Numbered from the stretch's first letter, positions 1 through 10,544 are shown. The stretch is DNA of 64,000 nucleotides from Nocardia asteroides (GCF_021183625.1 NZ_CP089214.1:992001-1056000), one strand, 5' to 3'. Program-made: numbers and translations. Notes: generated by a model from the sequence alone, not told the origin.

Positions 1-25
1 TCCGATTCCGTCGAACGGACCGTCT

Positions 26-1507
26 ATGACCAGCCGAGATACCCAATCGACCGCGCACGTACCGGATCCCGCCCCCGCTGCGGACAGGCGAGAAACCGAT
101 CCGCCGCGCACCGGTGACCGCAGACTCGCAATCGTCCTCGGTGTGATCGTGACCTGTCAGCTCATGGTCGCGGTGGACAGCAACGTGGTCAATATCGCCC
201 TGCCCGAGATCCAGTCGGGGCTCGGCATGTCCGCGCTCGCGCTGGCGTGGGTCTTCAGCGCGTACTCCCTGGCCTACGGCGGACTGCTGCTGCTCGGCGG
301 CCGCGCCGGCGACATCCTCGGCAGACGGCGGATGTTCATCTGGGGCCTGTCCCTCGTCGTCGCCGCCTCCGTGCTCGGCGGCATCGCCCCGAACGAGGCC
401 GTGCTCATTGCCGCGCGCGCCCTGCAGGGTGCGGGCTTCGCCTTCGCCGGCCCCGCCGCGCTGTCGATGATCGCGGCGACCTTCGCCGACGGCCCGGAGC
501 GCACCAGGGCACTCGGGGTGTTCTCCATGGTCACCGGCTTCGGCATCACCCTCGGGCTGGTCCTCGGCGGCGTGCTCACCACGCTGAGCTGGCGGCTGGT
601 GTTCTTCATCAACGTGCCGATCGGGCTGGTGACCATCCTGCTCGCGGCCAGGTACCTCACCGAGACCGAACGCCACCGCGGCCGATTCGACCTGCTCGGC
701 GCGATCGTCTCGACCCTGGGCATGGTCGGCATCGTCTACGGCCTCACCAACGGCGCGAACGGCTGGACCGACCCCGCCACCCTCGCACCGATACTCACCG
801 GCCTCGCCCTGGTGGCGCTGTTCGTCCGCATCGAACGCCGCGCCGCCCAACCGATCATGCCGCTGCGGCTGCTGCACGACCCGGTCCGCGCGGGCGCCTA
901 CCTGACCTTCGTCCTGCTCATGGCCTCCATGGCGGGCACCTACATCCTGCTCTCGCTCTACCTCCAGGACGCGCTCGGCTTCGGCCCGCTCCAGGCCGGG
1001 CTGGCCTTCCTGCCAATGGCCGCGGTCCAATTCGCCGTGGCGAAGACCGCACCCGCGCTCATCGCGCGGTTCGGGCGCGGACCGATGCTGCTCACCGGTG
1101 TGCTCCTGATGATGCTGGAAGCGGTGTGGCTGACCACCACCAGCGAGTCGAGCAATTACGTGACCGGTGTCCTCGGCCCGTTCGTCCTGCTCGGCGCCGG
1201 GCTCAGCCTCGCCTTCGTCACCCTGAACCTGACAGTGCTCGGCGGGCTGGAACCCCGGGACATGGGTGCGGCCTCCGGGCTGCTCCAGGCCACCCAGCAG
1301 ATCGGGCTCTCCCTCGGCGTCGCGGTACTGACCACGCTCTACCAGTCCGCCGGCGACCAGCACCCGAACGGCGCCGCAGGCAGCAGGGAAGTACTGGCAC
1401 ACGGCCTTTCCACGGCGGTGCTCGCGGCCGTCGGTTTCACGGGGGCGGCGTTGCTCATCGGCTTGTTCGTCGCCAGGCGCACGCCGAAGACGGCTGCCGC
1501 CCGATGA
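26..1507 (+). CDS. MFS drug exporter, DHA2 (EmrB/QacA) type
   Basis: A 493-residue inner-membrane protein with about 14 hydrophobic segments, the topology of the DHA2 family of proton-driven multidrug exporters. The loop after the second membrane segment carries a motif-A-like sequence (GGRAGDILGRRR, about residues 91-102). The hydrophilic N-terminus (about 35 residues) is cytoplasmic. The ATG at 26 follows a weak ACGGA ribosome site. Substrate cannot be read from sequence. It is not clearly in an operon: the next gene on the same strand starts about 200 bases later and is unrelated in function. Family assignment is firm, substrate unknown. Confidence 0.9.
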   Translation: MTSRDTQSTAHVPDPAPAADRRETDPPRTGDRRLAIVLGVIVTCQLMVAVDSNVVNIALPEIQSGLGMSALALAWVFSAYSLAYGGLLLLGGRAGDILGRRRMFIWGLSLVVAASVLGGIAPNEAVLIAARALQGAGFAFAGPAALSMIAATFADGPERTRALGVFSMVTGFGITLGLVLGGVLTTLSWRLVFFINVPIGLVTILLAARYLTETERHRGRFDLLGAIVSTLGMVGIVYGLTNGANGWTDPATLAPILTGLALVALFVRIERRAAQPIMPLRLLHDPVRAGAYLTFVLLMASMAGTYILLSLYLQDALGFGPLQAGLAFLPMAAVQFAVAKTAPALIARFGRGPMLLTGVLLMMLEAVWLTTTSESSNYVTGVLGPFVLLGAGLSLAFVTLNLTVLGGLEPRDMGAASGLLQATQQIGLSLGVAVLTTLYQSAGDQHPNGAAGSREVLAHGLSTAVLAAVGFTGAALLIGLFVARRTPKTAAAR

Positions 1508-1710
1508 CGCCGTCAGGCGGCGCCGCGCTGTCCGAGCGCCTGTGGGTGCGGGCCACCGACCCCGGCCTCGACCTCGACCTCGCCACGGCGTTCGGTGCGG
1601 CGTAGCCGGCTCGGCTCCGTCCCACCGAGAGCCGCACCCGTAGGCCGACCGATGAGTTCGCGCCGCCACGGCCGTCGAAACTCGTGACACCAACGGGAAA
1701 GGACAGCACC

Positions 1711-2352
1711 ATGGCGGAGCTTCTCGGCGACTTCATCACCTCCCTCGACGGCTACGCGTCGGGAGCGGGCTGGCCCGGGTTCTGGGGCCTCGAGGGTCCG
1801 GAGTACCTCGCCTGGCTCGGCGAACAGCCGGAGGCCACCCACCTGATGGGGGCGAACACCTACCGCCTGATGTCGGGCTTCGCCACCGGCGCGGTCCCCG
1901 ACGGCCAGGACGAGTTCCGGCCGGACGAGCAGGCGTCCGTCGACGGGCTCACGGCAGCACCCAAGGTGGTCTTCTCCTCCTCGCTCGAACAGCCGTTGAC
2001 GTGGGCCAACTGCACACTCGTGCGCGACGACGCGGTCGAGGCGGTCCGCGGCATGAAAGCGCGTGGCCCTGGCCTCCTCACCACGATCGGCAGCCTGAGC
2101 CTGTGCCGCTCCCTGCTGCGCGCCGGGCTCGTCGACCGATTCCGGGTCGTGATGTTCCCGGTCATCACCGGCGCCACCGGCGCGGAGCGGATCTACGACG
2201 GCTATCCCGATATCGCGCTCGAGATGATCGAACACCGCACCTTCGACGGCGGCATCCAGTTGGTCGAGTACCGGCCACGCGTCCTCGACCATCCCCCGCT
2301 CGGTGCGCCGACCACGGTGCCGGCACAGCACGAAGCGCCCTCGCCGTCGTAA
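1711..2352 (+). CDS. dihydrofolate reductase family protein (RibD C-terminal fold)
   Basis: A 213-residue protein of the DHFR/RibD-C fold, the family of small NADPH-dependent reductases often annotated only as dihydrofolate reductase family. The N-terminus LLGDFITSLDGYASG is the typical first strand and loop, and LLTTIGSLSLCRSLL plus VDRFRVVMFPVITG are the usual middle and late elements. I chose the ATG at 1711 because GGAAAGGA lies 8 bases upstream; an in-frame GTG at 1684 would add nine unconserved residues. Length fits the family. Real substrate unknown; most such proteins are neither true DHFR nor RibD. Confidence 0.85.
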   Translation: MAELLGDFITSLDGYASGAGWPGFWGLEGPEYLAWLGEQPEATHLMGANTYRLMSGFATGAVPDGQDEFRPDEQASVDGLTAAPKVVFSSSLEQPLTWANCTLVRDDAVEAVRGMKARGPGLLTTIGSLSLCRSLLRAGLVDRFRVVMFPVITGATGAERIYDGYPDIALEMIEHRTFDGGIQLVEYRPRVLDHPPLGAPTTVPAQHEAPSPS

Positions 2353-2455
2353 CACTGCACAACAGGTGCCCCCGATGGTGCGGCAGCGCAGCTACATCGG
2401 GCACGATTCATGCGCCACAACAACGTGTGGCGACACATCGCCCGGGAGGTTCACA

Positions 2456-3301
2456 GTGCGGAAGATCGGCGTTGTCGGCGGCGGCACCATGGGTGCCGGA
2501 ATCGCGGAGGTCTGCCTGCGGGCGGGCAGCGATGTCGTGATCCTCGAGGTCAAGAGCGAGTACGCCGACGCCGCGCGCCGGCGGGTGCGGGACTCCCTCG
2601 ACCGGGCGGTACGCAAGGGCAAGCTCGCCGAGGCGGACGCCGCGGCGGTGCTCGAGCGGCTGCGGGTGAGCACCGACTACAGCGACCTGGCCGAGCGCGA
2701 CCTCGTCATCGAGGCCGCGCCCGAGATCGAGGAGCTCAAGCGGCAGATCTTCACCCGGCTCGACGAGGTGACCGGCAAGGACACGATCCTGGCCACCAAC
2801 ACCTCCTCCATCCCGGTGATCAAGATGGCCACCGCCACCCGCAGGCCCGAGCGGGTCGTCGGCGTGCACTTCTTCAACCCCGTCCCGGTGATGCCGCTGG
2901 TCGAGATCATCTCGACCCTCGTCACCGACGACGACGCCGCCGGGGCCGTCGCCGACTACGTCACCGGCACCCTCGGCAAGACGGCCGTGCGCGCCGGGGA
3001 CCGGGCCGGGTTCATCGTCAACGCCCTGCTCATCCCCTACCTGTGCCAGGCAGTGCGGATGCTCGACTCCGGCTACGCCTCGGCCGAGGACATCGACACC
3101 GCCATGAAGGGCGGCTGCGGCTACCCCATGGGCCCGCTGACCCTGCTCGACACCATCGGCCTCGACGTCGCGCTCTCGGCCGCGGAGTCGCTGTACGGCG
3201 AGTTCGCCGAGCCGCATCAGGCGCCGCCCGCGCTGCTGCGCCGCATGGTCGATGCCGGGCACCTCGGGAAGAAGTCCGGTCGCGGGTTCTACCGGTACTG
3301 A
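2456..3301 (+). CDS. 3-hydroxyacyl-CoA (3-hydroxybutyryl-CoA) dehydrogenase
   Basis: A 281-residue soluble enzyme that oxidises 3-hydroxyacyl-CoA to 3-ketoacyl-CoA with NAD, as in beta-oxidation or butanoate metabolism. The Rossmann motif GVVGGGTMGAG is at the N-terminus (about residues 5-15), the catalytic His lies in VGVHFFNPVPVMPLVE, and the C-terminal dimerisation domain has GCGYPMGPLTLLD. Length matches stand-alone 3-hydroxybutyryl-CoA dehydrogenases (about 280-290). The GTG at 2456 is preceded by GGGAGG at 2444-2449, which settles the start over longer in-frame extensions. It is a single gene, followed by a 275-base gap. Confidence 0.92.
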   Translation: MRKIGVVGGGTMGAGIAEVCLRAGSDVVILEVKSEYADAARRRVRDSLDRAVRKGKLAEADAAAVLERLRVSTDYSDLAERDLVIEAAPEIEELKRQIFTRLDEVTGKDTILATNTSSIPVIKMATATRRPERVVGVHFFNPVPVMPLVEIISTLVTDDDAAGAVADYVTGTLGKTAVRAGDRAGFIVNALLIPYLCQAVRMLDSGYASAEDIDTAMKGGCGYPMGPLTLLDTIGLDVALSAAESLYGEFAEPHQAPPALLRRMVDAGHLGKKSGRGFYRY

Positions 3302-3577
3302 CCACGACGCGAAGACGGGTCGCGGGCGCGAGCATCCGCGCCCGCGGGGGAACGAGGACGCGCCCGGGAAGCGAAACCGCGCTCGGCGGGTTCCGCCCGG
3401 CCACCCGTGCGCCTACGCTGCGAAACGTCACTCCCCGGCGATAGAAAAGACAACATACGCACGGGTAACCGCAGATCGGCGTGAGGTTACGGCACCGTAG
3501 GGTGCACACTGGGCGCACTCGGGAGGCGCGTCCCCCTCGCCCACCGTACCGATCTCAGGAGAGGAAGGATTCGTCGA

Positions 3578-6500
3578 GTGTTCAGCCGCATCGCCATCGT
3601 GAACCGGGGCGAGGCCGCCATGCGCCTCATCCACGCCGTCCGGGACCTGGCCGCGGAGACGGCGGTACCCATCGAGACCGTCGCTCTGTATACCGATGTC
3701 GACCGGAACGCGACGTTCGTGCGCGAAGCCGATATCGCCTACGACCTCGGTCCGGCCGCTGCCCGCCCCTACCTCGACCTGAAGGTCCTCGAGCAGGCGC
3801 TGCGCGCCACCGGGGCGGATGCCGCCTGGGTCGGCTGGGGCTTCGTCGCAGAGGATCCCGCCTTCGCCGAGCTCTGTGAGCAGATCGGCATCACCTTCAT
3901 CGGCCCGAACGCCGACGCCATGCGCCGGCTCGGCGACAAGATCGGCGCGAAGCTGATCGCCGAGGAGGTCGGCGTCCCGGTGGCGCCGTGGAGCCGCGGC
4001 GCGGTCGACTCCGTCGACGCCGCGCTCGCCGCCGCCGAGCAGATCGGCTACCCGCTGATGCTGAAGGCGACCGCCGGCGGCGGCGGCCGCGGCATCCGGG
4101 TGATCACCAACGGCGACGAGCTGGTCGACGCCTACGAGCGCACCAGGCAGGAGGCGGCGCGCGCCTTCGGCAGCGGCGTCGTCTTCCTGGAGCGCCTGGT
4201 CACCGGCGCGCGGCACGTCGAGGTGCAGGTCATCGCCGACGGCCAGGGCACGGCGTGGGCGCTCGGCGTGCGCGACTGCTCGGTGCAGCGGCGCAACCAG
4301 AAGATCATCGAGGAGTCGGCCTCGCCGGTGCTCTCGGCCGAGCAGACCGCCGAGCTCAAGTCCTCGGCCGAGCGGCTCGCCGTGCGGGTCGGGTACCGCG
4401 GCGCGGCGACCGTCGAGTTCCTGTACCACCCCGGCGACCGGCTCTTCGCCTTCCTCGAGGTGAACACCCGGCTCCAGGTGGAGCACCCGATCACCGAGCT
4501 CACCACCGGCTTCGACCTGGTCCGCGCGCAGCTGCACGTGGCGTCGGGCGGGAAGCTCGAGGGCACCCCGCCCGCCGAGCGCGGCCACGCCATCGAGGCC
4601 AGGCTGAACGCCGAGGACCCGGATCGCGACTTCGCGCCCGCGCCCGGCCGGATCGCCCGGCTCGACCTGCCCGCGGGGCCCGGCATCCGGGTGGACACCG
4701 GCGTCAGCGAGGGCGACACCATCCCCGCCGACTTCGACTCCATGATCGCCAAGATCATCGCCTACGGCAGCAACCGCGAGCAGGCGCTGGGCCGGCTGCG
4801 CCGGGCCATGCAGCAGACCCGCGTGGTCATCGAGGGCGGCGCCACCAACAAGAGCTTCGTGCTCGACCTGCTTGCCCAGCCCGAGGTGATCGATGCCAGC
4901 GCCGACACCGGCTGGATCGACCGGGTGCGCACCGAGGGCCGGCTGATCTCGCACCGGCACTCCACCGTCGCCGTCGCCGCCGCCGCCATCGACGCCTACG
5001 AGGAGGAGGAGCGGGTCGAGCGCGACCGGCTGCTCTCCACCGCCGCGGGCGGGCGCCCGCAGGTGCAGCACCAGAGCGGCCGCCCGCACGATCTCGAGCT
5101 GCGCGGCGTCGCCTACCGGGTGCGGGTCGCGCGGATCGGCGCGCACCGCTTCCGGGTCGGCGTCGAGGCCGGCGACGACCTGCGCACCGCCGACGTGGAT
5201 CTGGAGCGCTTCGACCACCACACCGGCCAGATCGTGGTCAACGGCACCCGCTACCGGCTCACCACCGGCACGCACGGCCCCGTGCACCTGGTCGACGTGG
5301 ACGGCGTCACGCACCGGATCAGCCGGGCCGAGGGCGGCATCGTGCGCTCCCCCGCGCCCGCGCTGGTCGTCGCGACCCCGCTGCAGGTCGGCGACGAGGT
5401 CGAGGCCGGGGCCCCGGTGCTGGTGCTGGAGTCCATGAAGATGGAGACGGTGCTGCGCGCGCCGTTCCGGGCCAGGCTCAAGGAGTCCGCGGTCACCGTC
5501 GGCACCCAGGTCGAGACCGGCGCCCCGCTGCTGCGGCTGGAGCCGCTCGCGGACGAGGGCGACGAGGCCGAGGTCGTCGAGGAGCAGACCGTCGAGCTGG
5601 ACCTGCCGGAGCAGCCGGTCCCGGCGCAGCCGCACGAGCGGGTCGGGCGCGGGCTGCAGGATCTGCGCAGCCTGCTGCTCGGCTTCGACGTCGACCCGCA
5701 CGACGACCGCCGGGTGCTCGCCGAGTACCTCGCCGCCCGCCGCGCCGCGGCCGCCGACAACCGGCGCCCGCTGTCGGAGGAGGTCGAGCTCATCGAGGTC
5801 TTCGCCGACATCGCCGAGCTCGGGCAGAACCGCTCCCCCGAGGAGGACGGCGGCGGGCACAACCACGTGCACAGCGCCCGCGAACACTTCCACACCTACA
5901 TGCAGAGCCTGGATGTCGAGCGCGCCGGGCTGCCCGAGCCCTACCGGGTCAAGCTGGCCAAGGCGCTCGGCCACTACGGCGTCACCGAGCTGGACCGCAC
6001 GCCCGACCTGGAGGCCGCGGTCTTCCGCATCTTCCTGGCCCAGCAGCGCCCGGCCGACACCGTCGAGGTGATCACCGCGCTGCTGCGCGAGTGGCTGGCC
6101 GAGCCGACCCCGGAGCGCGCGCTGCGCGAGCCGGTCGGGCTGGCGCTGGAGCGCCTGGTCGGCGCCACCCAGGTGCGCTTCCCCGCCATCGCCGACCTGG
6201 CCCGCGGCCTGGTCTACTCCTGGTACGGCCAGCCGCTGCTGCGGCGCAACCGCGCCGAGGTCTACACGAAGGTGCGCAAGCACCTGCGGCACCTGGACGC
6301 CGAGCCGGCCGCCGCCGACCGCGCCGACCGGATCGCGGAGATGGTGCGCAGCACCGAGCCCCTGGTCCGGCTGCTGGGTCAGCGCCTGGTCCGCCGCGGC
6401 GATCTGGACAACACCGTCATGCTCGAGGTGCTGACCAGGCGCTACTACGGCAACAAGGGGCTCACCGACGTCCGCACCCAGCAGGCGGGCGGCAACACCT

Positions 6501-9037
6501 TCGTCGTCGCCGAGCGCAAGGGGCTGAGCCTGGTCTCGGCCGCGGTGCGGTTCGACGCGCTGGACGCCACGCTCACCGGGCTCACCGAGCTGGCCGGTGG
6601 CGCCGCCTCCATCGAGGCCGACATCTACCTGAGCTGGGAGGGGCAGCCGGAGGATTTCGACGCCACCGCCGCCGTCCTGCAGGACGTGCTCGCGACGCGG
6701 GCGCTGCCGCACCAGGTGCACCGGATCACCATCACCGTCGCGGGCAGCGGCGGGGCGGTCATGCACCACCACTTCACGTTCCGCCCGTCGGCCACCGGCA
6801 TGGCCGAGGAACGGCTCATCCGCGGCCTGCACCCCCACATCGCGCAGCGCATGCAGATGACCAGGCTGCGCAAGTTCGACCTGACCCGTCAGCCCTCCTC
6901 CGACGAGGAGGTGTACCTGTTCCGCAGCGTGGCGAAGGAGAACCCGGCCGACGAGCGGCTGGTCGCCTTCACCCAGGTCCGCGACCTGACGGCGCTGCGC
7001 GACCACGAGGGCAGGCTGCTCGCGCTGCCCACCGCCGAGAACACCGTGGCCGCCTGCCTGGACTCGATTCGCAGGGCGCGCGCGCTGCGCCGCTCGGCGG
7101 CGAAGTTCAACACCAACCGGATCGTCATGTACATCTGGCCGCCGGTCGACCTGACCAGGGCCGAGCTGGACACGCTCGTCGAGCGCATCCAGCCGGCCGG
7201 TGCCGGGCTGGAGGAGATCCTGATCATCGCGCGGCACACCGAGCCGAAGACCGGTGAGCTGGTCAAGGTCGCGGTGCGGATCGGCTTCGACCAGACCGGC
7301 ACCACCGTGCGCATCGGCGAGCGCACCGACGAGGCGGTCGAGCCGCTGGACGAGTACCGGCAGAAGGTGCTGCGCGCCGCGAGCCGCAACACCGTCTACC
7401 CGTACGAACTCACCGGCCTGCTGGGCGATTTCGCCGAGTACGACCTGGACGCCGCGCACGCGCTGGTCCCGGTCGACCGGCCGAAGGGCCGCAACAAGGC
7501 GGCGATCGTCGCGGGCGTGGTCAGCACGAAGACCGCGCATCATCCGGACGGCGTCACCCGCGTGGTGCTGCTCGGCGACCCGATCAAGTCGCTGGGCGCG
7601 CTCTCCGAGCCGGAGTGCCGCCGGGTGATCGCGGCGCTGGACCTGGCCGAGCAGATGCGGGTGCCGCTGGAGTGGTACGCGCTCTCCTCCGGGGCCCGGA
7701 TCTCGATGGACTCCGGCACCGAGAACATGGACTGGGTGGCGGCCGCGCTCAAGCGGATCGTCGAGTTCACCCAGGACGGCGGCGAGATCAACATCGTGGT
7801 CACCGGTATCAACGTCGGCGCGCAGCCGTACTGGAACGCCGAGGCCACCATGCTCATGCACACCAAGGGCGTTCTGGTGATGACGCCGGATTCGGCCATG
7901 GTGCTCACCGGCAAGCAGGCGCTGGACTTCTCCGGCGGCGTCTCGGCCGAGGACAACTTCGGCATCGGCGGCTACGACCGGGTCATGGGCCCGAACGGCC
8001 AGGCGCAGTACTGGGCGCCGAACCTGACCGCCGCCCGCGACGTGCTGATGGCGCACTACGACCACACCTACATCGCGCCCGGTGAGCAGTCGCCGCGCCG
8101 CGTGCCGACCACCGACCCGGTCGGCCGCGACATCTCCGATTTCCCGCACACCGCGGCGGACAGCGATTTCAGCACGGTCGGCGAGATCTTCTCGGTGGCC
8201 AAGAACCCGGATCGCAAGAAGCCGTTCGACATCCGCACCGTCATGCGGGCCGTCGCCGACCAGGACCACGAGGTGCTGGAGCGCTGGGCGGGCATGGCCG
8301 ACGCCGATACCGCGGTGGTGCAGGACGCGCGGCTGGGCGGCATCCCGGTCTGCCTGGTCGGCATCGAGTCGCGCGGGGTGCCGCGGCGCGGCTTCCCGTC
8401 CACCGACGGGCCGGACACCTACACCGCGGGCACGCTCTTCCCGCGGTCGGCGAAGAAGACCGCGCGGGCGATCAACGCGGCCAGCGGCAACCGGCCGCTG
8501 GTGGTGCTGGCCAACCTGTCCGGCTTCGACGGCTCCCCGGAGTCCATGCGCAAGCTGCAGCTGGAGTACGGCGCCGAGATCGGCCGGGCCATCGTCAACT
8601 TCGACGGCCCGATCGTCTTCACCGTGATCTCCCGGTACCACGGCGGCGCCTTCGTGGTGTTCTCCAAGACGCTGAACCCGAACATGACGGTGCTGGCGCT
8701 GGAGGGCTCCTTCGCCTCCGTGCTCGGCGGTGCCCCCGCCGCGGCCGTGGTGTTCTCGCACGAGGTGAACAAGCGCACCGCCGCCGACTCCCGGATCCGG
8801 GATCGGGAGGACCAGCTCGGCACGCTGGCAGGCACCGAGCGGGCCGCGCTCGCCGCCGAGCTGGACGAGCTCCGCGGGTCGGTGCGGGCCGAGAAGCTGG
8901 GCCAGGTCGCGGCCGAGTTCGACGCGGTGCACAGCATCCAGCGCGCCGTCCAGGTCGGCTCGGTCGACGCGATCATCTCCGCCGCCGAGCTGCGGCCGAA
9001 GATCATCGAGGCGATCGAGGCCAAGCTCGACGGCTGA
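3578..9037 (+). CDS. multidomain fused acyl-CoA carboxylase (BC-BCCP-central-CT)
   Basis: A 1819-residue single-chain biotin-dependent carboxylase. Biotin carboxylase is at residues 1-450, with glycine loop KATAGGGGRGIRV and catalytic EVNTRLQVEHP. The biotinyl domain is at about 585-655, with LESMKMET and biotinyl Lys621. A central region at about 700-1250 resembles the central domain of eukaryotic acetyl-CoA carboxylase. The carboxyltransferase fills about 1300-1819, with GGAFVVFSKTLN and SFASVLGGAPAA in the second crotonase half. Ordinary bacterial enzymes split these parts over two to four subunits; this architecture is eukaryote-like and known from some actinobacteria. It should make malonyl-CoA or a longer alpha-carboxyacyl-CoA in the cytosol. 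The GTG start has AGGAGAGGAAGGA upstream. It is monocistronic, ending at a strong terminator. Which acyl-CoA is carboxylated is not decided by sequence. Confidence 0.9.
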   Translation: MFSRIAIVNRGEAAMRLIHAVRDLAAETAVPIETVALYTDVDRNATFVREADIAYDLGPAAARPYLDLKVLEQALRATGADAAWVGWGFVAEDPAFAELCEQIGITFIGPNADAMRRLGDKIGAKLIAEEVGVPVAPWSRGAVDSVDAALAAAEQIGYPLMLKATAGGGGRGIRVITNGDELVDAYERTRQEAARAFGSGVVFLERLVTGARHVEVQVIADGQGTAWALGVRDCSVQRRNQKIIEESASPVLSAEQTAELKSSAERLAVRVGYRGAATVEFLYHPGDRLFAFLEVNTRLQVEHPITELTTGFDLVRAQLHVASGGKLEGTPPAERGHAIEARLNAEDPDRDFAPAPGRIARLDLPAGPGIRVDTGVSEGDTIPADFDSMIAKIIAYGSNREQALGRLRRAMQQTRVVIEGGATNKSFVLDLLAQPEVIDASADTGWIDRVRTEGRLISHRHSTVAVAAAAIDAYEEEERVERDRLLSTAAGGRPQVQHQSGRPHDLELRGVAYRVRVARIGAHRFRVGVEAGDDLRTADVDLERFDHHTGQIVVNGTRYRLTTGTHGPVHLVDVDGVTHRISRAEGGIVRSPAPALVVATPLQVGDEVEAGAPVLVLESMKMETVLRAPFRARLKESAVTVGTQVETGAPLLRLEPLADEGDEAEVVEEQTVELDLPEQPVPAQPHERVGRGLQDLRSLLLGFDVDPHDDRRVLAEYLAARRAAAADNRRPLSEEVELIEVFADIAELGQNRSPEEDGGGHNHVHSAREHFHTYMQSLDVERAGLPEPYRVKLAKALGHYGVTELDRTPDLEAAVFRIFLAQQRPADTVEVITALLREWLAEPTPERALREPVGLALERLVGATQVRFPAIADLARGLVYSWYGQPLLRRNRAEVYTKVRKHLRHLDAEPAAADRADRIAEMVRSTEPLVRLLGQRLVRRGDLDNTVMLEVLTRRYYGNKGLTDVRTQQAGGNTFVVAERKGLSLVSAAVRFDALDATLTGLTELAGGAASIEADIYLSWEGQPEDFDATAAVLQDVLATRALPHQVHRITITVAGSGGAVMHHHFTFRPSATGMAEERLIRGLHPHIAQRMQMTRLRKFDLTRQPSSDEEVYLFRSVAKENPADERLVAFTQVRDLTALRDHEGRLLALPTAENTVAACLDSIRRARALRRSAAKFNTNRIVMYIWPPVDLTRAELDTLVERIQPAGAGLEEILIIARHTEPKTGELVKVAVRIGFDQTGTTVRIGERTDEAVEPLDEYRQKVLRAASRNTVYPYELTGLLGDFAEYDLDAAHALVPVDRPKGRNKAAIVAGVVSTKTAHHPDGVTRVVLLGDPIKSLGALSEPECRRVIAALDLAEQMRVPLEWYALSSGARISMDSGTENMDWVAAALKRIVEFTQDGGEINIVVTGINVGAQPYWNAEATMLMHTKGVLVMTPDSAMVLTGKQALDFSGGVSAEDNFGIGGYDRVMGPNGQAQYWAPNLTAARDVLMAHYDHTYIAPGEQSPRRVPTTDPVGRDISDFPHTAADSDFSTVGEIFSVAKNPDRKKPFDIRTVMRAVADQDHEVLERWAGMADADTAVVQDARLGGIPVCLVGIESRGVPRRGFPSTDGPDTYTAGTLFPRSAKKTARAINAASGNRPLVVLANLSGFDGSPESMRKLQLEYGAEIGRAIVNFDGPIVFTVISRYHGGAFVVFSKTLNPNMTVLALEGSFASVLGGAPAAAVVFSHEVNKRTAADSRIRDREDQLGTLAGTERAALAAELDELRGSVRAEKLGQVAAEFDAVHSIQRAVQVGSVDAIISAAELRPKIIEAIEAKLDG

Positions 9038-9048
9038 CCCGTTCGACG

Positions 9049-9086
9049 CCGAGGGCCGCCCGCTGGATTCAGCGGGCGGCCCTCGG
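9049..9086. terminator. perfect 17-bp hairpin between convergent genes
   Basis: CCGAGGGCCGCCCGCTG, loop GATT, then the exact reverse complement. The hairpin sits between the 3' ends of the carboxylase gene and the convergent ketosynthase gene, so it can stop transcription from both sides. No U-tract is evident, as is common in GC-rich actinobacteria. Confidence 0.85.
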
Positions 9087-9104
9087 GCATTTCGGCCGGG
9101 CGGC

Positions 9105-10367
9105 TCAGGCCCGGCCGAAGACCAGGGCCGTGTTGTGGCCGCCGAAGCCGAACGAGTTGTTCACCGCGTAGTCGATGCGGCCGCGGCGCGGCGCGCCTGC
9201 GACGATGTCGAGCGGAACCGCCGGGTCCTGGTTCTCCAGGTTCAGGGTGGGCGGGATGATCTCGTCGCGCAGGCTGAAGACGGTGAGCACCGACTCCAGT
9301 GCGCCGGAGGCGCCGATGGAGTGGCCGAGCGCCGATTTCGGCGCGTACACCGCCGGGTGCGTGCCCACCGCGTTCGCGATCGCCGACGCCTCCGCGGTGT
9401 CCCCGATCGGGGTGGCGGTGGCGTGCGCGTTCACGTGCCCGATATCGGAGCCCGCCAGCCCGGCCCGGCCCAGCGCCTTGGTGATGGCGCGCGCCGCGCC
9501 CGCGCCCTCCGGGTCCGGCGCCACCAGGTGGAAGCCGTCCGAGGTGACGCCCGCGCCGAGCAGCCGGGCCAGGATCGTCGCGCCGCGGGCCCGCGCGTGC
9601 GCCTCGGTCTCCAGTACCAGCAGCGCACCGGCCTCACCGAAGACGAAGCCGTCCCGGTCGGCGTCGAACGGCCGCGAGGCCGCGGCCGGGTCGTCGTTGC
9701 GGGTGCTCATGGCCCGCATCATGGAGAACGCCGCGATCGGCACCGGGTCGATGTAGCCCTCGACGCCGCCGGTCACCACGATGTCGGCGTCGCCCATGGC
9801 GATCATCTGCCAGGCGTTCGCGATCGCCTCCGACCCGGAGGAGCAGGCCGACACCGGCGTCACCACCCCGGCCCGCGCCCTCAGCTCCAGCCCGACCACC
9901 GCGGACGGCCCGTTCGGCATCATCATCTGCACCGCCAGCGGCGAGATCTTGCGATACCCGTGCCGCACCAGCGCATCCCGCGCGGCGACCACCGCGTCGC
10001 CGCCGCCCTGCCCGGTGCCGATGGCCACCGCCAGCCGGTCCCGATCCACCTCCGGGCTGCCCGCGGCCGCCCACACCTGCCTGCCGAGCACCGTCGCCAG
10101 CTGCTCCACGTAGGCGAGCCTGCGCAGCTCGACCCGGGAGAGCTCGGTGCTCGGCGGCACCTTCAGCGAACCGCCGATCCGTACCGGCAGCTCGTGCTCG
10201 GCGACCCACGGCTGGTCCAGCTTCGTGATCCCGGACTCGCCCGCGAGCAGCCTGCGCCAGGTCTCGTCGGCGGTGCCCGCCAGCGAGGTCGTCGCCGCCA
10301 CCGCGGTGACCACCACATCCGGCCAGCTCCCGTCCGCGGCGAACGGATTGCGTACCGTCACAGTCAA
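9105..10367 (-). CDS. KasA/KasB-like beta-ketoacyl-ACP synthase
   Basis: A 420-residue condensing enzyme that extends acyl-ACP with malonyl-ACP (FAS-II/mycolate elongation type). The catalytic triad is visible: Cys175 in [10 protein letters not shown], His315 in [10 protein letters not shown], His349 in [13 protein letters not shown], with Lys344. The C-terminal [10 protein letters not shown] loop is also present. It is most like mycobacterial KasA/KasB among families I recognise. It stands alone, without the acpM or accD genes that flank kasA/kasB in mycobacteria, so it may be a paralogue with its own acyl-chain range. Start ATG, 177 bases from the divergent antiporter gene. Confidence 0.88.
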   Translation of the reverse strand: MTVTVRNPFAADGSWPDVVVTAVAATTSLAGTADETWRRLLAGESGITKLDQPWVAEHELPVRIGGSLKVPPSTELSRVELRRLAYVEQLATVLGRQVWAAAGSPEVDRDRLAVAIGTGQGGGDAVVAARDALVRHGYRKISPLAVQMMMPNGPSAVVGLELRARAGVVTPVSACSSGSEAIANAWQMIAMGDADIVVTGGVEGYIDPVPIAAFSMMRAMSTRNDDPAAASRPFDADRDGFVFGEAGALLVLETEAHARARGATILARLLGAGVTSDGFHLVAPDPEGAGAARAITKALGRAGLAGSDIGHVNAHATATPIGDTAEASAIANAVGTHPAVYAPKSALGHSIGASGALESVLTVFSLRDEIIPPTLNLENQDPAVPLDIVAGAPRRGRIDYAVNNSFGFGGHNTALVFGRA

Positions 10368-10544
10368 CTCCCCTTCTCCCGCCCGACCCCAGCCACCCTA
10401 CGGACGCCCGCGCGCGGCGCGCAGCCCGCAGGGCTTCGCCTGGCGCGCGGAGTCAGCCGGCTCAGCCAATCAGCGAATTTCCAGCAACGCTCCCGTATAG
10501 TTCGGGACGACCTCCAGCACGTCCCCCGGACCGCACGGAGCTCC

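Noticed and set aside
247..1605. Second frame inside the first MFS gene, running past its end
   Set aside because: Arginine-rich shadow translation without a domain; the sense frame has clear membrane helices.
3428..8932. Antisense open frame of more than 1800 codons opposite the carboxylase gene
   Set aside because: It is the mirror of a GC-rich gene: low-complexity composition rich in R, G, H, Q and D, no ribosome site, no known domain.
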